Origin: CAVUXJ01 sp963814975
Lineage (GTDB): Bacteria > Acidobacteriota > Vicinamibacteria > Vicinamibacterales > CAVVIG01
Direction of reading: 5' to 3'
NCBI GenBank assembly: GCA_963814975.1
Contig: CAWFFB010000020.1
Coordinates: 1-64,000, forward strand
Length of the DNA stretch: 64,000 bases
Shown here: positions 17,778-26,913 of the stretch, in pieces
How positions within the stretch are numbered: the stretch's first letter is position 1
Layout: every line of letters starts with the position of its first letter
The notes under the pieces: model-generated
Seen by the model: the letters and a program-made list of their open reading frames with translations, nothing else
The model's database searches: none
Told to the model about the DNA's origin: nothing
Made by a program: the position numbers and the translations under genes

Positions 17778-17795
17778 GAAACCGATGAAGGTTTC
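17778..17795. terminator. Small hairpin between convergent sppA and ppiD
   Basis: GAAACC (17778-17783) pairs with GGTTTC (17790-17795) around a six-base loop, in the 49-bp gap between two convergent genes. It may serve both directions. It is short and has no T-tract. Confidence 0.35.
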
Positions 17796-17800
17796 CGTAT

Positions 17801-19723
17801 CTACCCAACGACTCTCTGAATCACCGACCGGTTCACCTGAATCTTCATCTTCTCCTTCGCCTTCCCCATGTAGGCGCTGAAGAAGCGGTTCTTCCGGTCC
17901 GCCAGCAGCTCGTCGCGGAACCGGTCTTTGTTCGAGACCAGCTCGGTTGGCGTCACTTCCTGTTTTTCGAGCACCTTGATGATGACCGTGCCCTGGTCGG
18001 TCGTAATTGGATCGCTGACGGCGCCCTGTGCCAGCTTGAAAGCCGCGTCAGTAACCGCGGGCGCCATGCCGAGCTGCGGGATTGGAGAGTCGCGCGTAAT
18101 CAGCTCGGTCGTCTGGGTTGCGGCGCCGGAGGCCTTGGCGGCCTTCTCGAAGTCCGGTGCGCTTTTCAGCGAAGCCGACAATTGCGCGGCCTTCTGCCGA
18201 CTGGCTTCCCGCGCCTTCTGCTTGACAAGTTCCTCTCGTACCCGTTCCTTCACCTCGTCCAGCTTCGGGACGTAGGGATCCTGCCTCGCGACGAGCGTCG
18301 CGAACACGTAGCCGCGGCCCGTACGCACGGCGCCGGACACCTCGCCCGGTTTCAGCTCGAACGCGCGGCCGGCGACCTCCGGCGACGCGCCAAGACCCAG
18401 GATCGGCTCGTCCCGCGCGAAAAAGGCCGTTTCTTGCACCGGCAGACTGTATCTCTGTGCCGCTGAATCGAGGTCGGCCGGCTTGGTGATCTCGGACGCA
18501 AGCTTCTCGGCGAGGTCTGCCGCCTGAGTCTGCACACGTTCGGTCGACAACTGGTTGGTCAGCTGCTGACGCACGTCGTCGAGTGATCGGGTCGATCCCG
18601 GTTTGCGCTCCACGAGCTTGATGATGTGAAACCCATACTGAGTCTTGATCAGGTCGCTGATCTGTCCGGGCTCCTGCAGCGCGAAGGCCCCTTCGTCGAA
18701 CTCGGGGACCATCCGGCCGCGGCCGAAATAATCCAAATCGCCGCCCTTGGGCGCCGTGCCCTCGTCTTCCGAATTCTTCGTGGCCAGCTGGGCGAAGTCG
18801 GCTCCGGCCCTGGCTTGCTTCAGGAGACCTTCGGCCCGTTCCCGGACGGCGGCCTCGTCCTTGCCGCTCGTTTTCAGGAGAATATGGCTGGCGCGGATCT
18901 GCTCCGGCGTCGAGTACAGCTCGAAGTTGTCGTTGTAAGCCCGCTCGATGTCGGCCGGCGGCACGGTCATCTTCGCCCGCATCGCGTCGGTGTCGATGAG
19001 CAGGTGTCGAATCTTCCGCTTCTCCGGGATCCTGAAGTCGTCCGTGTGCGCCGCGAAATAGGTCGACACCTCGGCATCCGACGCGCTGACTGTCCCGCGC
19101 AGGCTGTCACTCAGGATGCTCGCCACGGCGAGCTTGACCTTGTCGTTTCGCCGCCGGTACTCCTCCTCGAGCTCCTTGTCGGAGACCGACAGCCACTCCG
19201 TGACCGAGGCCCGCAGCTTGTCGACGATGAGCGCCCGGCGGATCCCGTCTTCGAATTGCGTCGAGCTCATCGGCGGATTCTGTGAAGCGAGCAGTTGCTG
19301 GTACCGCTCCGCGCCGATGAAGGCGCCGTTCTCCTGGAATGCCGGAATGGCCAGAATGCGCAGACGAACCTCCGCGTCGCTCACACCCATCTTCAGCCGT
19401 TCGGCTTCCGCCAGCGCCGCGCGCTCGTCGACCATCTGCTGCAGAATCTGCTGGTCCACACCAAGCTGCTTCAGCAGCGCCTCGCTCATGTTGCCGCCGT
19501 ACGCCGAGCGATACGCCTGAAGTTGCGCCTGGTAGGTGCGGCGGAATTCTTCGCCTCGAATTTCGTGGCCCTCGACGACGGCGACCGTGTTGGTGGTCGC
19601 CAAATCCGTCGTCGGATTCGTGAGGAAGTCCGGGATGTAGAAGACGACAAACGCAAGGCACACGAGCGCAAGGCTCCACTTGAGCCAGTTTCGGTGCCGG
19701 CGCATCCGGTCGAGCATCGTCAT
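17801..19723 (-). CDS. ppiD: PpiD-like periplasmic chaperone / peptidyl-prolyl isomerase
   Basis: The 640-residue protein starts with a cytoplasmic stub and one membrane helix (WLKWSLALVCLAFVVFYIPDF, about residues 13-33). A SurA/PpiD N-terminal helical domain (about 50-210) follows. A parvulin domain (about 275-370) has ASHILLKTSGKDEA, the GGDLDYFGRGRMVPEFDEGAF block and QYGFHIIKLVE. A second, weaker parvulin-like region lies near 480-590. It would assist folding of exported proteins at the inner membrane, in keeping with its convergent neighbour sppA. Confidence 0.88.
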   Translation of the reverse strand: MTMLDRMRRHRNWLKWSLALVCLAFVVFYIPDFLTNPTTDLATTNTVAVVEGHEIRGEEFRRTYQAQLQAYRSAYGGNMSEALLKQLGVDQQILQQMVDERAALAEAERLKMGVSDAEVRLRILAIPAFQENGAFIGAERYQQLLASQNPPMSSTQFEDGIRRALIVDKLRASVTEWLSVSDKELEEEYRRRNDKVKLAVASILSDSLRGTVSASDAEVSTYFAAHTDDFRIPEKRKIRHLLIDTDAMRAKMTVPPADIERAYNDNFELYSTPEQIRASHILLKTSGKDEAAVRERAEGLLKQARAGADFAQLATKNSEDEGTAPKGGDLDYFGRGRMVPEFDEGAFALQEPGQISDLIKTQYGFHIIKLVERKPGSTRSLDDVRQQLTNQLSTERVQTQAADLAEKLASEITKPADLDSAAQRYSLPVQETAFFARDEPILGLGASPEVAGRAFELKPGEVSGAVRTGRGYVFATLVARQDPYVPKLDEVKERVREELVKQKAREASRQKAAQLSASLKSAPDFEKAAKASGAATQTTELITRDSPIPQLGMAPAVTDAAFKLAQGAVSDPITTDQGTVIIKVLEKQEVTPTELVSNKDRFRDELLADRKNRFFSAYMGKAKEKMKIQVNRSVIQRVVG

Positions 19724-19782
19724 GGGTAAGCCTGCTGCTTTCAGAGTTCAACTATCGGGGCCGCTACCCGGGAGCCGCCAGC

Positions 19783-19831
19783 AGCTGAAAGCTGAATACT
19801 GATGGCTGAGCTGCAACCGTGGGCTGCAAGG
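19783..19831. repeat. Heptamer-word repeat, ppiD-GGDEF spacer
   Basis: Seven consecutive 7-base units can be read in register. The first four are AGCTGAA, AGCTGAA, TACTGAT and GGCTGAG, sharing the NNCTGAN core; later units degrade. It is one of the degenerate word repeats found in backbone spacers. No clear opposite arm is seen here. Confidence 0.55.
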
Positions 19832-19925
19832 GTGTAATACCTGATCGTAAGCCATGAACTTGCGGCGTGGCAAGCAGTTACCGGCTGCCGTGTGGTATAT
19901 TCGCTGTGTACAGAAGAACTTACGG

Positions 19926-21128
19926 ATGATGACTTCAGAAGGTCGAGGCACGAGCTTGTCGACGGGGCGTCGACGCGCGGCCGGCCACGGTCGAGCGTCG
20001 GTTGCGCTCTTCCGGGCGGCGGGATCCACGGGAAAATCGGGATCAAAGCTGCGGCGCGCCGCAGAGATCTCGGTGACTACGCCGGGACTTGATCTCGCCA
20101 CGCGCCTGCGCGTCTTTCAGCGTGCGTTGCGCAGCCTGGTCGAACGGCGCGACGCGCTGCTCGACATCGTCCGCGCCGTCAACACGACGCTCGAACCCGA
20201 GAAGATCGCCGATCTGATAGTCCAACGTTCCGCCACGTGGGTGCCGGCGCCCTGCTGGGCCCTCGTCGCGGCGGACGACGCGGCGCAGCTCTCGGTCCTT
20301 GCCGACCGCGGCCTCGAGCCCGACATGGGACCGGCCGTCTATGCGATCGCGAACTGGGTCATGACGCGCGGCGAGGAGTTTGTCAGCGCCGATCTGCGGC
20401 ATGACCTTCGTGTCACCGACCGGGCGGTTGCGTGCGTCGTCGCATTTCCGCTCAGTTGCCGCGGACGCCGGATCGGGGCGCTGATCGGCCTCGACCGGAT
20501 GCCCTCGACGAGGGAGCCGCGCCTGGCGCCGGTCATCCTTCGCGCCGTGCGCATGCTGCTCGAACCGGCCGCGGTTGCGCTCGACAACGCCCTGCAATTG
20601 AAACGTGCGGAGGCCCTGTCGGTCACCGACGACCTCACGAAGCTGTACAACACCCGGTACCTGAACTCGGTGCTGCGGCGCGAGACGAAGCGGGCATCCC
20701 GCAGCGGCCGGCCGTTGTCGCTGCTGTTCCTCGACCTCGACGGGTTCAAGGGCGTCAACGACAAGCACGGGCATCTGTGCGGCAGCCGGGCGCTGGTCGA
20801 GGCGGCATCGGTGATTCGCGGGAGTGCGCGCGAAACCGACGTCGTGGCGCGTTTCGGCGGCGACGAGTTTGCCCTGATCCTTCCCGACACCGGCAGCGAG
20901 GGTGCGTTTGCCGTCGGCGAGCGGATCCGTGAGCGGATCGCGGCCCACGACTTCCTGTCGAGCGACGGGCTCAATATTCGCCTGACGGCGTCGGTCGGGG
21001 TGGCCACCCTGCCGGATGCGGCGGCCTCGGCCGACGAACTGGTGCGGGCCGCCGACAAGGCGATGTATCTCGTCAAGGAATCCGGAAAGAACGGTATCCA
21101 GATCGCCGCGGCTTCGGCCGATAGTTAG
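19926..21128 (+). CDS. GAF-like plus GGDEF diguanylate cyclase
   Basis: The protein has an N-terminal variable part and a GAF-like sensor region (about residues 60-220, beginning LVERRDALLDIVRAVNTTLEPEKIAD). The C-terminal GGDEF domain has an intact signature RFGGDEFALIL and an inhibitory RxxD site (RETD) five residues before it, so it should make cyclic di-GMP and be product-inhibited. A longer frame starts at ATG 19854. A -10-like TATATT at 19896-19901 favours ATG 19926, and GTG 20070 is also possible. It precedes the rod cluster, but a functional link is not established. Confidence 0.88.
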   Translation: MMTSEGRGTSLSTGRRRAAGHGRASVALFRAAGSTGKSGSKLRRAAEISVTTPGLDLATRLRVFQRALRSLVERRDALLDIVRAVNTTLEPEKIADLIVQRSATWVPAPCWALVAADDAAQLSVLADRGLEPDMGPAVYAIANWVMTRGEEFVSADLRHDLRVTDRAVACVVAFPLSCRGRRIGALIGLDRMPSTREPRLAPVILRAVRMLLEPAAVALDNALQLKRAEALSVTDDLTKLYNTRYLNSVLRRETKRASRSGRPLSLLFLDLDGFKGVNDKHGHLCGSRALVEAASVIRGSARETDVVARFGGDEFALILPDTGSEGAFAVGERIRERIAAHDFLSSDGLNIRLTASVGVATLPDAAASADELVRAADKAMYLVKESGKNGIQIAAASADS

Positions 21129-21136
21129 TCTGGCGA

Positions 21137-21171
21137 GTTCACAGTTGACCGCTCACGGTTCACAGTTCTTC
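21137..21171. repeat. Heptamer-word repeat, GGDEF-mreB spacer
   Basis: Five adjoining 7-base units in exact register: GTTCACA, GTTGACC, GCTCACG, GTTCACA and GTTCTTC. They are variants of one word. It lies between the GGDEF stop and the mreB promoter region. Confidence 0.6.
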
Positions 21172-21253
21172 ACCCCTTGCGCCGCTCCCGCGTGGCCGTC
21201 CCGGTCGACAGCCAGCGCGTGACGGTCCATTCGACTATTCAAGGAGTTTCTCG

Positions 21254-22279
<1,026 letters not shown>

Positions 22280-22299
22280 CGACGGCCTTGAATCCCCAA

Positions 22300-22333
22300 C
22301 GCACGAAGGCCACGAATACGCACGGCACGAGCG
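22300..22333. repeat. Word repeat, mreB-mreC spacer
   Basis: Iterations of a CACGAA-like word (GCACGAAGG, CCACGAATA, CGCACGG, CACGAGC) fill the short spacer. The same word recurs in the spacers at 40228, 46064 and 54194. No second arm is present here. Confidence 0.45.
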
Positions 22334-22343
22334 GAGCGTGGCG

Positions 22344-23186
22344 GTGTTAGACATTCGCCAGCGCGCCGGGTATCTGTTCCTGGCCGTGACCCTGGGACAC
22401 GTCATCTTGATCTCCGCGCAGGTGAACTCGAACAGCGGCGTGCCGGTCCTCGAGCAGGTGACCTTCGGCGTCTTCGCCGAGGTGCAGCGCACCATGACCG
22501 CCGGAGTCTCGGGTATCAGGCAGCTCTGGAGCGGCTACGTCGGCTTGCGACACGTCCGCGCCGAGAACGCCGAGCTCAAGCAGCAACTGGCGGATGTGCA
22601 AATCGAACTGCAGCAGCAGCGGGCGCTCGCCGACCGCAGCCGCGGGCTCGATCGGCTCCTCGAACTGCGCCAGGGGCTGACGTTGAACACGGTGGCCGCC
22701 GAAGTGATCGCATCCGGGGCCTCGCCGGAGTTCCGGACGCTGACCGTCGACAAGGGCACGCGGCAGGGCGTGCGCCCCGACCTGGCCGTCATCGCGCCGG
22801 CGGGCGTCGTGGGCCGGGTTGTCGTGCCAAGCCTGCGCGCCGCGAAAGTGCAGCTGATCATCGACCGCAACGCCGCGGCCGGCGCGCTGATCGAGCGCTC
22901 GCGGGCGCAGGGGGTCGTGGTGGGCGCCGGCGACGAGCTGCTGCGCCTGGAATACGTGTCGGAGATTGCCGACGTGGCGATGGGCGATGTCGTCGTCACC
23001 TCGGGCATCGACGGGATTTTTCCGAAGGGCTTCATCATCGGCCGCGTCGAGGCGATCGAACGGAGCGCCGGCGCCTACCGGCGCATCACGGTCAGGCCCG
23101 CGGTGGACTTCTCCAGTCTCGAGGAAGTCCTCCTCGTGCTGACGCCGACCCCGGCACGCGAGGCGGCCGATGAGACCGACAAGTGA
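22344..23186 (+). CDS. mreC: Rod-shape determining protein MreC
   Basis: A single N-terminal membrane segment (GYLFLAVTLGHVILISAQV) is followed by a coiled coil (about residues 70-110, ENAELKQQLADVQIELQQQR). Two beta-barrel domains have VIASGASPEFRTLTVDKG and GVVGRVVVPSLRAAKVQLIID, characteristic of MreC. It bridges MreB/MreD to PBP2. GTG 22344 is placed seven bases after GGAG (22333-22336); an in-frame GTG at 22338 is the alternative. Its end overlaps mreD by four bases. Confidence 0.93.
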   Translation: MLDIRQRAGYLFLAVTLGHVILISAQVNSNSGVPVLEQVTFGVFAEVQRTMTAGVSGIRQLWSGYVGLRHVRAENAELKQQLADVQIELQQQRALADRSRGLDRLLELRQGLTLNTVAAEVIASGASPEFRTLTVDKGTRQGVRPDLAVIAPAGVVGRVVVPSLRAAKVQLIIDRNAAAGALIERSRAQGVVVGAGDELLRLEYVSEIADVAMGDVVVTSGIDGIFPKGFIIGRVEAIERSAGAYRRITVRPAVDFSSLEEVLLVLTPTPAREAADETDK

Positions 23187-23695
23187 GAGCGGCCGGGGTG
23201 GTCCTGGCGACGGCGCTCGCCCTGGCGCTGCAGACGACGCTCACCCGTTTCATTGTCCGGGGGACCGTCGCCGTCGATCTGGTGCTCGTCGTCGTCGTCT
23301 ACGCCGCGCTGACGACGGGCCCGGTGACCGGGTTGCTGACCGGGACGTTCGCGGGCCTCTTCCAGGACGCGCTGTCGAGCGGCGTCATCGGCATCGGCGG
23401 ACTGGCGAAATCCGTCGTGGGGTTCCTGGCCGGCATCATCGGCACACAGTTCATCGTCGCCCAGCCGCTGCCCCGATTTGTCGTGTTCTTTGCCGCGACC
23501 CTGCTGCACGCGGTCCTGTTCATCGGGCTCTATGAACTGCTCGATTTGAGGACCTTCGGCGCCCCCTACGGGGCGGTCGTGGGGCAGGGGCTCGGAAACG
23601 CCATCGTCGGCGTCGTGGCGTTTCAAGTGGCCGAGCTTCTGCCTGGAGCGATCGAACGGCGGCGGAATTCGTCCAGAACCCGGATACGGCGGTAG
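23183..23695 (+). CDS. mreD: Rod-shape determining protein MreD
   Basis: The 170-residue integral membrane protein has about five hydrophobic helices and the MreD-typical VDLVLVVVVYAALTTGPVTG and FAGLFQDALSSGVIGIGG. It starts at GTG 23183 inside the mreC stop region (GTGA overlap) and ends 20 bp before mrdA. The tight spacing argues for co-translation with MreC, with which it forms the transmembrane scaffold. Confidence 0.92.
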   Translation: MRAAGVVLATALALALQTTLTRFIVRGTVAVDLVLVVVVYAALTTGPVTGLLTGTFAGLFQDALSSGVIGIGGLAKSVVGFLAGIIGTQFIVAQPLPRFVVFFAATLLHAVLFIGLYELLDLRTFGAPYGAVVGQGLGNAIVGVVAFQVAELLPGAIERRRNSSRTRIRR

Positions 23696-23714
23696 AATTT
23701 CCATATGGCCTCGC

Positions 23715-25622
23715 ATGAAGAACGCCGGCGCGTCGGCAACCGCCTCTCGGGTACTCCAGTACCTGATTACGGTGGTGTTCTCGGCGCTTGCGGTCAGCTT
23801 CTGGGTGTTGCAGGTCGTCCAGCACGCCAAGTTCGAGGAGATCGCCGAGAACAACCATCAGCGGACGCTCGCGCTGCGTGCGCCGCGCGGGATCGTGTTC
23901 GACCGCGACGGCGCCGTGCTGGTCGAGAACCGTCATTCGTACAGCATCTCCATCGTGAGAGAGCACACCAAGGACCTCAACCGGACCGTCCGGCTGCTCG
24001 CCTCAGTGCTTCGGATCGACGAGCCGCGTGTGCGCGAGATCGTCGATCGCCATCGACGCGAACCCTCGTATCGTCCGATCACCATCGTCACGGACGCGAC
24101 GCTCGCCCAGGTCGCCGCCGTGACCGCGCGGCGCCTCGATTTCGAGCTGCCGGACGTCGTCGTCGAGGAGGTGCCGACCAGGCAATACCCGACCGACGCG
24201 ATGGCGGCGCACCTGTTCGGGTACGTCGGCGAGGTGAACGAAACACAAGTGGCGCGGGACGACGAGCTGCGGCGCGGCGACATCGTGGGCCAGTCGGGGA
24301 TCGAGAAGACCTACAACGCCCTTCTCATGGGTGAGGACGGGGCCAGGCGCGTCGTCGTCAACAGCGTCGGCCGTGAAATCCGGACACTCGAGCAAGTCGA
24401 GCCGACAGAAGGCAAACGGCTGCGGCTGACGATCGACGTCGACGTCCAGCGCGCCATCGAAGAAGGGTATCGCGCGTTCGGCTTCAAGGGCGCCGCCGTG
24501 GTGATGAATCCCCAGAACGGCGAGGTGCTCGCGTTCACCAGCCTGCCGGCCTATGACCCCAACGCGTTTGCTTCTGGCATCGATCGGGCGGCCTGGGCCG
24601 CGCTCAATACCGACGAATTCCGTCCCCTGACCGATCGTGCGCTTCAGGGCCGCTATTCGCCCGGTTCGACCTTCAAGATGACGGTGGCTTCGGCGGCGCT
24701 GGAGGAAGGCGTGATCACGCCGGACTTCAAGGTCCATTGCACGGGCGCCGGCGTGTTCTACGGCCGCGCGTTCAAGTGCTGGAAGGCCGGCGGCCACGGC
24801 ACGGTTGATCTGCGCCATGCCATCGAGCAGTCGTGCAACGTGTACTTCTATACCGTCGGCAACATGGTCGGGATCGACCGCATCAACAAGTGGGCCACGC
24901 GACTCGGGCTCGGCGTGAAGAGCGGGATCGACCTTCCCAACGAGGTTGCCGGCATCGTGCCGTCAACGGAATGGAAGCGGCAACGTACGGGTGAAAAGTG
25001 GTACGCCGGCGAGACGATCTCGGTGTCGATCGGCCAGGGTCAGGTTTCGGTGACGCCGGTTTCGATGGCCGTCATGATCTCGACGATCGCCAACGGAGGG
25101 ACCCGCGTCACGCCGCACCTCCTCCGGGCCAGCGACGATGGCGGCGGATGGAAACCGGTGCCGCCGCCTGCGCCACAGTCGGTGTCGGCAATGAGGCCGG
25201 AGAATCTGCAGGCGATTCGGGACGGGCTGTGGCTCGTCGTCAACGGCGTTGGCACGGGCGGCCGGGCGCGGATTCCCGGCTACGACGTGGCGGGCAAGAC
25301 CGGTACGGCACAGGTGATTTCCCTGGAGGGCGGTCGCGCGGCGGCGGGCAAGACGGGACGGGACCTGCGCGATCACGGCTGGTTCGTGTTCTTCGCCCCC
25401 CGCGATAACCCGCAAGTAGCGGGCGTCGTCTTCGCCGAACACGCGGAGCACGGCGCGAGCGCCGCCCCGATTGCCAAGCACGCCCTGGAAACCTTCTTCG
25501 CCAAGCGCGACGGCCGGCCGCTGCCGCCTCCGCTCAAGCCGCAGACGCCGCCGCCGGTGCCGCGGGAAGAGCGGGTCGTCGCGGCAAACACCACCGCGGC
25601 AACAACGGGGCCTGCGCAATGA
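23715..25622 (+). CDS. mrdA: Penicillin-binding protein 2 (elongasome transpeptidase)
   Basis: One N-terminal membrane helix (about residues 15-37) precedes the PBP dimerisation domain (RAPRGIVFDRDGAVLVEN to about residue 235). The transpeptidase domain has SxxK at Ser318 (SPGSTFK), SxN in QSCNVYFY and KTG at Lys528 (GKTGTAQ). The proline-rich tail (PPPLKPQTPPPVP) is low complexity. It cross-links peptidoglycan during lateral growth with RodA, encoded next. ATG 23715 is used; an ATG at 23705 lies in another frame. Confidence 0.96.
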   Translation: MKNAGASATASRVLQYLITVVFSALAVSFWVLQVVQHAKFEEIAENNHQRTLALRAPRGIVFDRDGAVLVENRHSYSISIVREHTKDLNRTVRLLASVLRIDEPRVREIVDRHRREPSYRPITIVTDATLAQVAAVTARRLDFELPDVVVEEVPTRQYPTDAMAAHLFGYVGEVNETQVARDDELRRGDIVGQSGIEKTYNALLMGEDGARRVVVNSVGREIRTLEQVEPTEGKRLRLTIDVDVQRAIEEGYRAFGFKGAAVVMNPQNGEVLAFTSLPAYDPNAFASGIDRAAWAALNTDEFRPLTDRALQGRYSPGSTFKMTVASAALEEGVITPDFKVHCTGAGVFYGRAFKCWKAGGHGTVDLRHAIEQSCNVYFYTVGNMVGIDRINKWATRLGLGVKSGIDLPNEVAGIVPSTEWKRQRTGEKWYAGETISVSIGQGQVSVTPVSMAVMISTIANGGTRVTPHLLRASDDGGGWKPVPPPAPQSVSAMRPENLQAIRDGLWLVVNGVGTGGRARIPGYDVAGKTGTAQVISLEGGRAAAGKTGRDLRDHGWFVFFAPRDNPQVAGVVFAEHAEHGASAAPIAKHALETFFAKRDGRPLPPPLKPQTPPPVPREERVVAANTTAATTGPAQ

Positions 25623-25729
25623 CGTTCGGCGTTCTGCGTTCGACATTCGGCGTGCGGAGGTTCACCTCTCGCACCACGAATCAAGAACGGCGAACGTAGA
25701 ACGCACGACACGTAGAACGTAGTAACGAG
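25623..25729. repeat. Inverted heptamer-word array, mrdA-rodA spacer
   Basis: The left arm (about 25624-25661) is a run of 7-base units, CGTTCNN in the first three, then CATTCGG and CGTGCGG. The right arm (about 25666-25704), read on the other strand, is CGTTCTA, CGTTCGC, CGTTCTT, GATTCGT, GGTGCGA. The arms meet at GTGCGGAGG/CCTCTCGCAC with a four-base loop. Further units follow to 25729. Within each unit the CGTTC part is conserved and the last two bases vary. Confidence 0.75.
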
Positions 25730-25730
25730 A

Positions 25731-26825
25731 ATGTTTGAGCGCCGACTGTATTACCACATCGACTGGGCGCTGGTCATCGCGATGCTCGCGCTCTGCGGGC
25801 TCGGCGTGGCGATGATTTACAGCACCACCGCGGATCCGACCCGCGGGACCTCTCATCTGTATGTCACGCAGCTGTACGCGATCGCGATCGGGCTTGGCGC
25901 GATGGTGTTCATGCTGACGCTCGACTACCGCACCTTCACTGACAAATCCCACCTCATCTACCTGGGGCTGCTCGCCGTGCTGCTCTACGTCGTGTTCTTC
26001 GGCGACGTGCAGATGGGCGCCCGCCGCTGGATCTCGGTCGGGTCTCTCAACATCCAGCCTTCGGAGTTCGCGAAGATCGGGGTCGCGCTCGTGCTCGCCA
26101 AGTTCTTCGGCGAGAATCGCGGCGCGCCCGGCTGGATCGACCTGGCTATCGCTGCCGGGCTGACAGCGCTTCCCATTCTTGTCATCGCGAAGGAGCCCGA
26201 CCTCGGTACCGCTGTGATCCTGGTGCCGGTTCTCATCGCTGTCGCGTTTCTCGCGGGCATGCAGGTGCGGGTGCTCGGCGTGCTCGGTCTGTGCCTCCTC
26301 CTCGCGGCCCCCATCGCGTGGAGGTTCGGCCTGCAGGACTATCAGAAGACCAGAATTCTCACGTTTCTTGATCCGTCGGCGGATGCGAAGGACGCCGGAT
26401 ACCAGCAAATCCAGGCGCGCATCACAGTCGGATCGGGCGGTCTGACGGGCAAGGGGTTCAAGCAGGGAACGCAGGGCCAGTTGCGGTTCCTCCCCGTCGC
26501 CCACAACGATTTCATTTTCTCGGTGCTGGCCGAGGAACAGGGGTTCGCCGGCGTCCTCGCGGCGCTCGGTCTGTATCTGTTCGTGATTCTGCGCGCGCTC
26601 GAGGCGGCCCGTCTGGCCAAGGATCGCCTCGGCTCCTATCTCGTGCTCGGCGTGCTGGCCAGCTTCACCTTCCAGGTGGTCTACAACATCACCATGTCGG
26701 CCGGACTGGCGCCCGTGAAAGGGCTGACGCTGCCGCTCATGAGCTACGGAGGCTCGTCGATGATCGCCACGCTCGCCGGGTTCGGGCTGGTGCTCAACGT
26801 GCGCATGCGCAGATTCACGAACTAA
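25731..26825 (+). CDS. rodA: RodA peptidoglycan glycosyltransferase (SEDS)
   Basis: The 364-residue SEDS protein has about ten membrane helices. Family motifs include MGARRWISVGSLNIQPSEFAK, the extracellular loop IQARITVGSGGLTGKGFKQG and VKGLTLPLMSYGGSSMIA near the end. It polymerises glycan strands in partnership with PBP2 upstream. The start ATG follows ACGAG. A heptamer-word hairpin separates it from both neighbours. Confidence 0.96.
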   Translation: MFERRLYYHIDWALVIAMLALCGLGVAMIYSTTADPTRGTSHLYVTQLYAIAIGLGAMVFMLTLDYRTFTDKSHLIYLGLLAVLLYVVFFGDVQMGARRWISVGSLNIQPSEFAKIGVALVLAKFFGENRGAPGWIDLAIAAGLTALPILVIAKEPDLGTAVILVPVLIAVAFLAGMQVRVLGVLGLCLLLAAPIAWRFGLQDYQKTRILTFLDPSADAKDAGYQQIQARITVGSGGLTGKGFKQGTQGQLRFLPVAHNDFIFSVLAEEQGFAGVLAALGLYLFVILRALEAARLAKDRLGSYLVLGVLASFTFQVVYNITMSAGLAPVKGLTLPLMSYGGSSMIATLAGFGLVLNVRMRRFTN

Positions 26826-26833
26826 TCGGGCTT

Positions 26834-26894
26834 CGGGCTTCGGACTTCGGGCTTTGGCCGCAGCAAGCGGCCAGAGTCTGAAACCTGGAGCCCG
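26834..26894. repeat. Heptamer-word hairpin, rodA-rng spacer
   Basis: Two 28-base arms (26834-26861 and 26867-26894) pair around the loop AGCAA. Each arm is four 7-base units (left: CGGGCTT, CGGACTT, CGGGCTT, TGGCCGC; right, complementary strand: CGGGCTC, CAGGTTT, CAGACTC, TGGCCGC). Of 28 positions 21 match, and all seven differences are transitions. Five of them keep a G-U pair in the plus-strand RNA. One more CGGGCTT unit precedes the left arm. Confidence 0.8.
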
Positions 26895-26913
26895 ACGCCA
26901 ACGGAGTTTGTGA

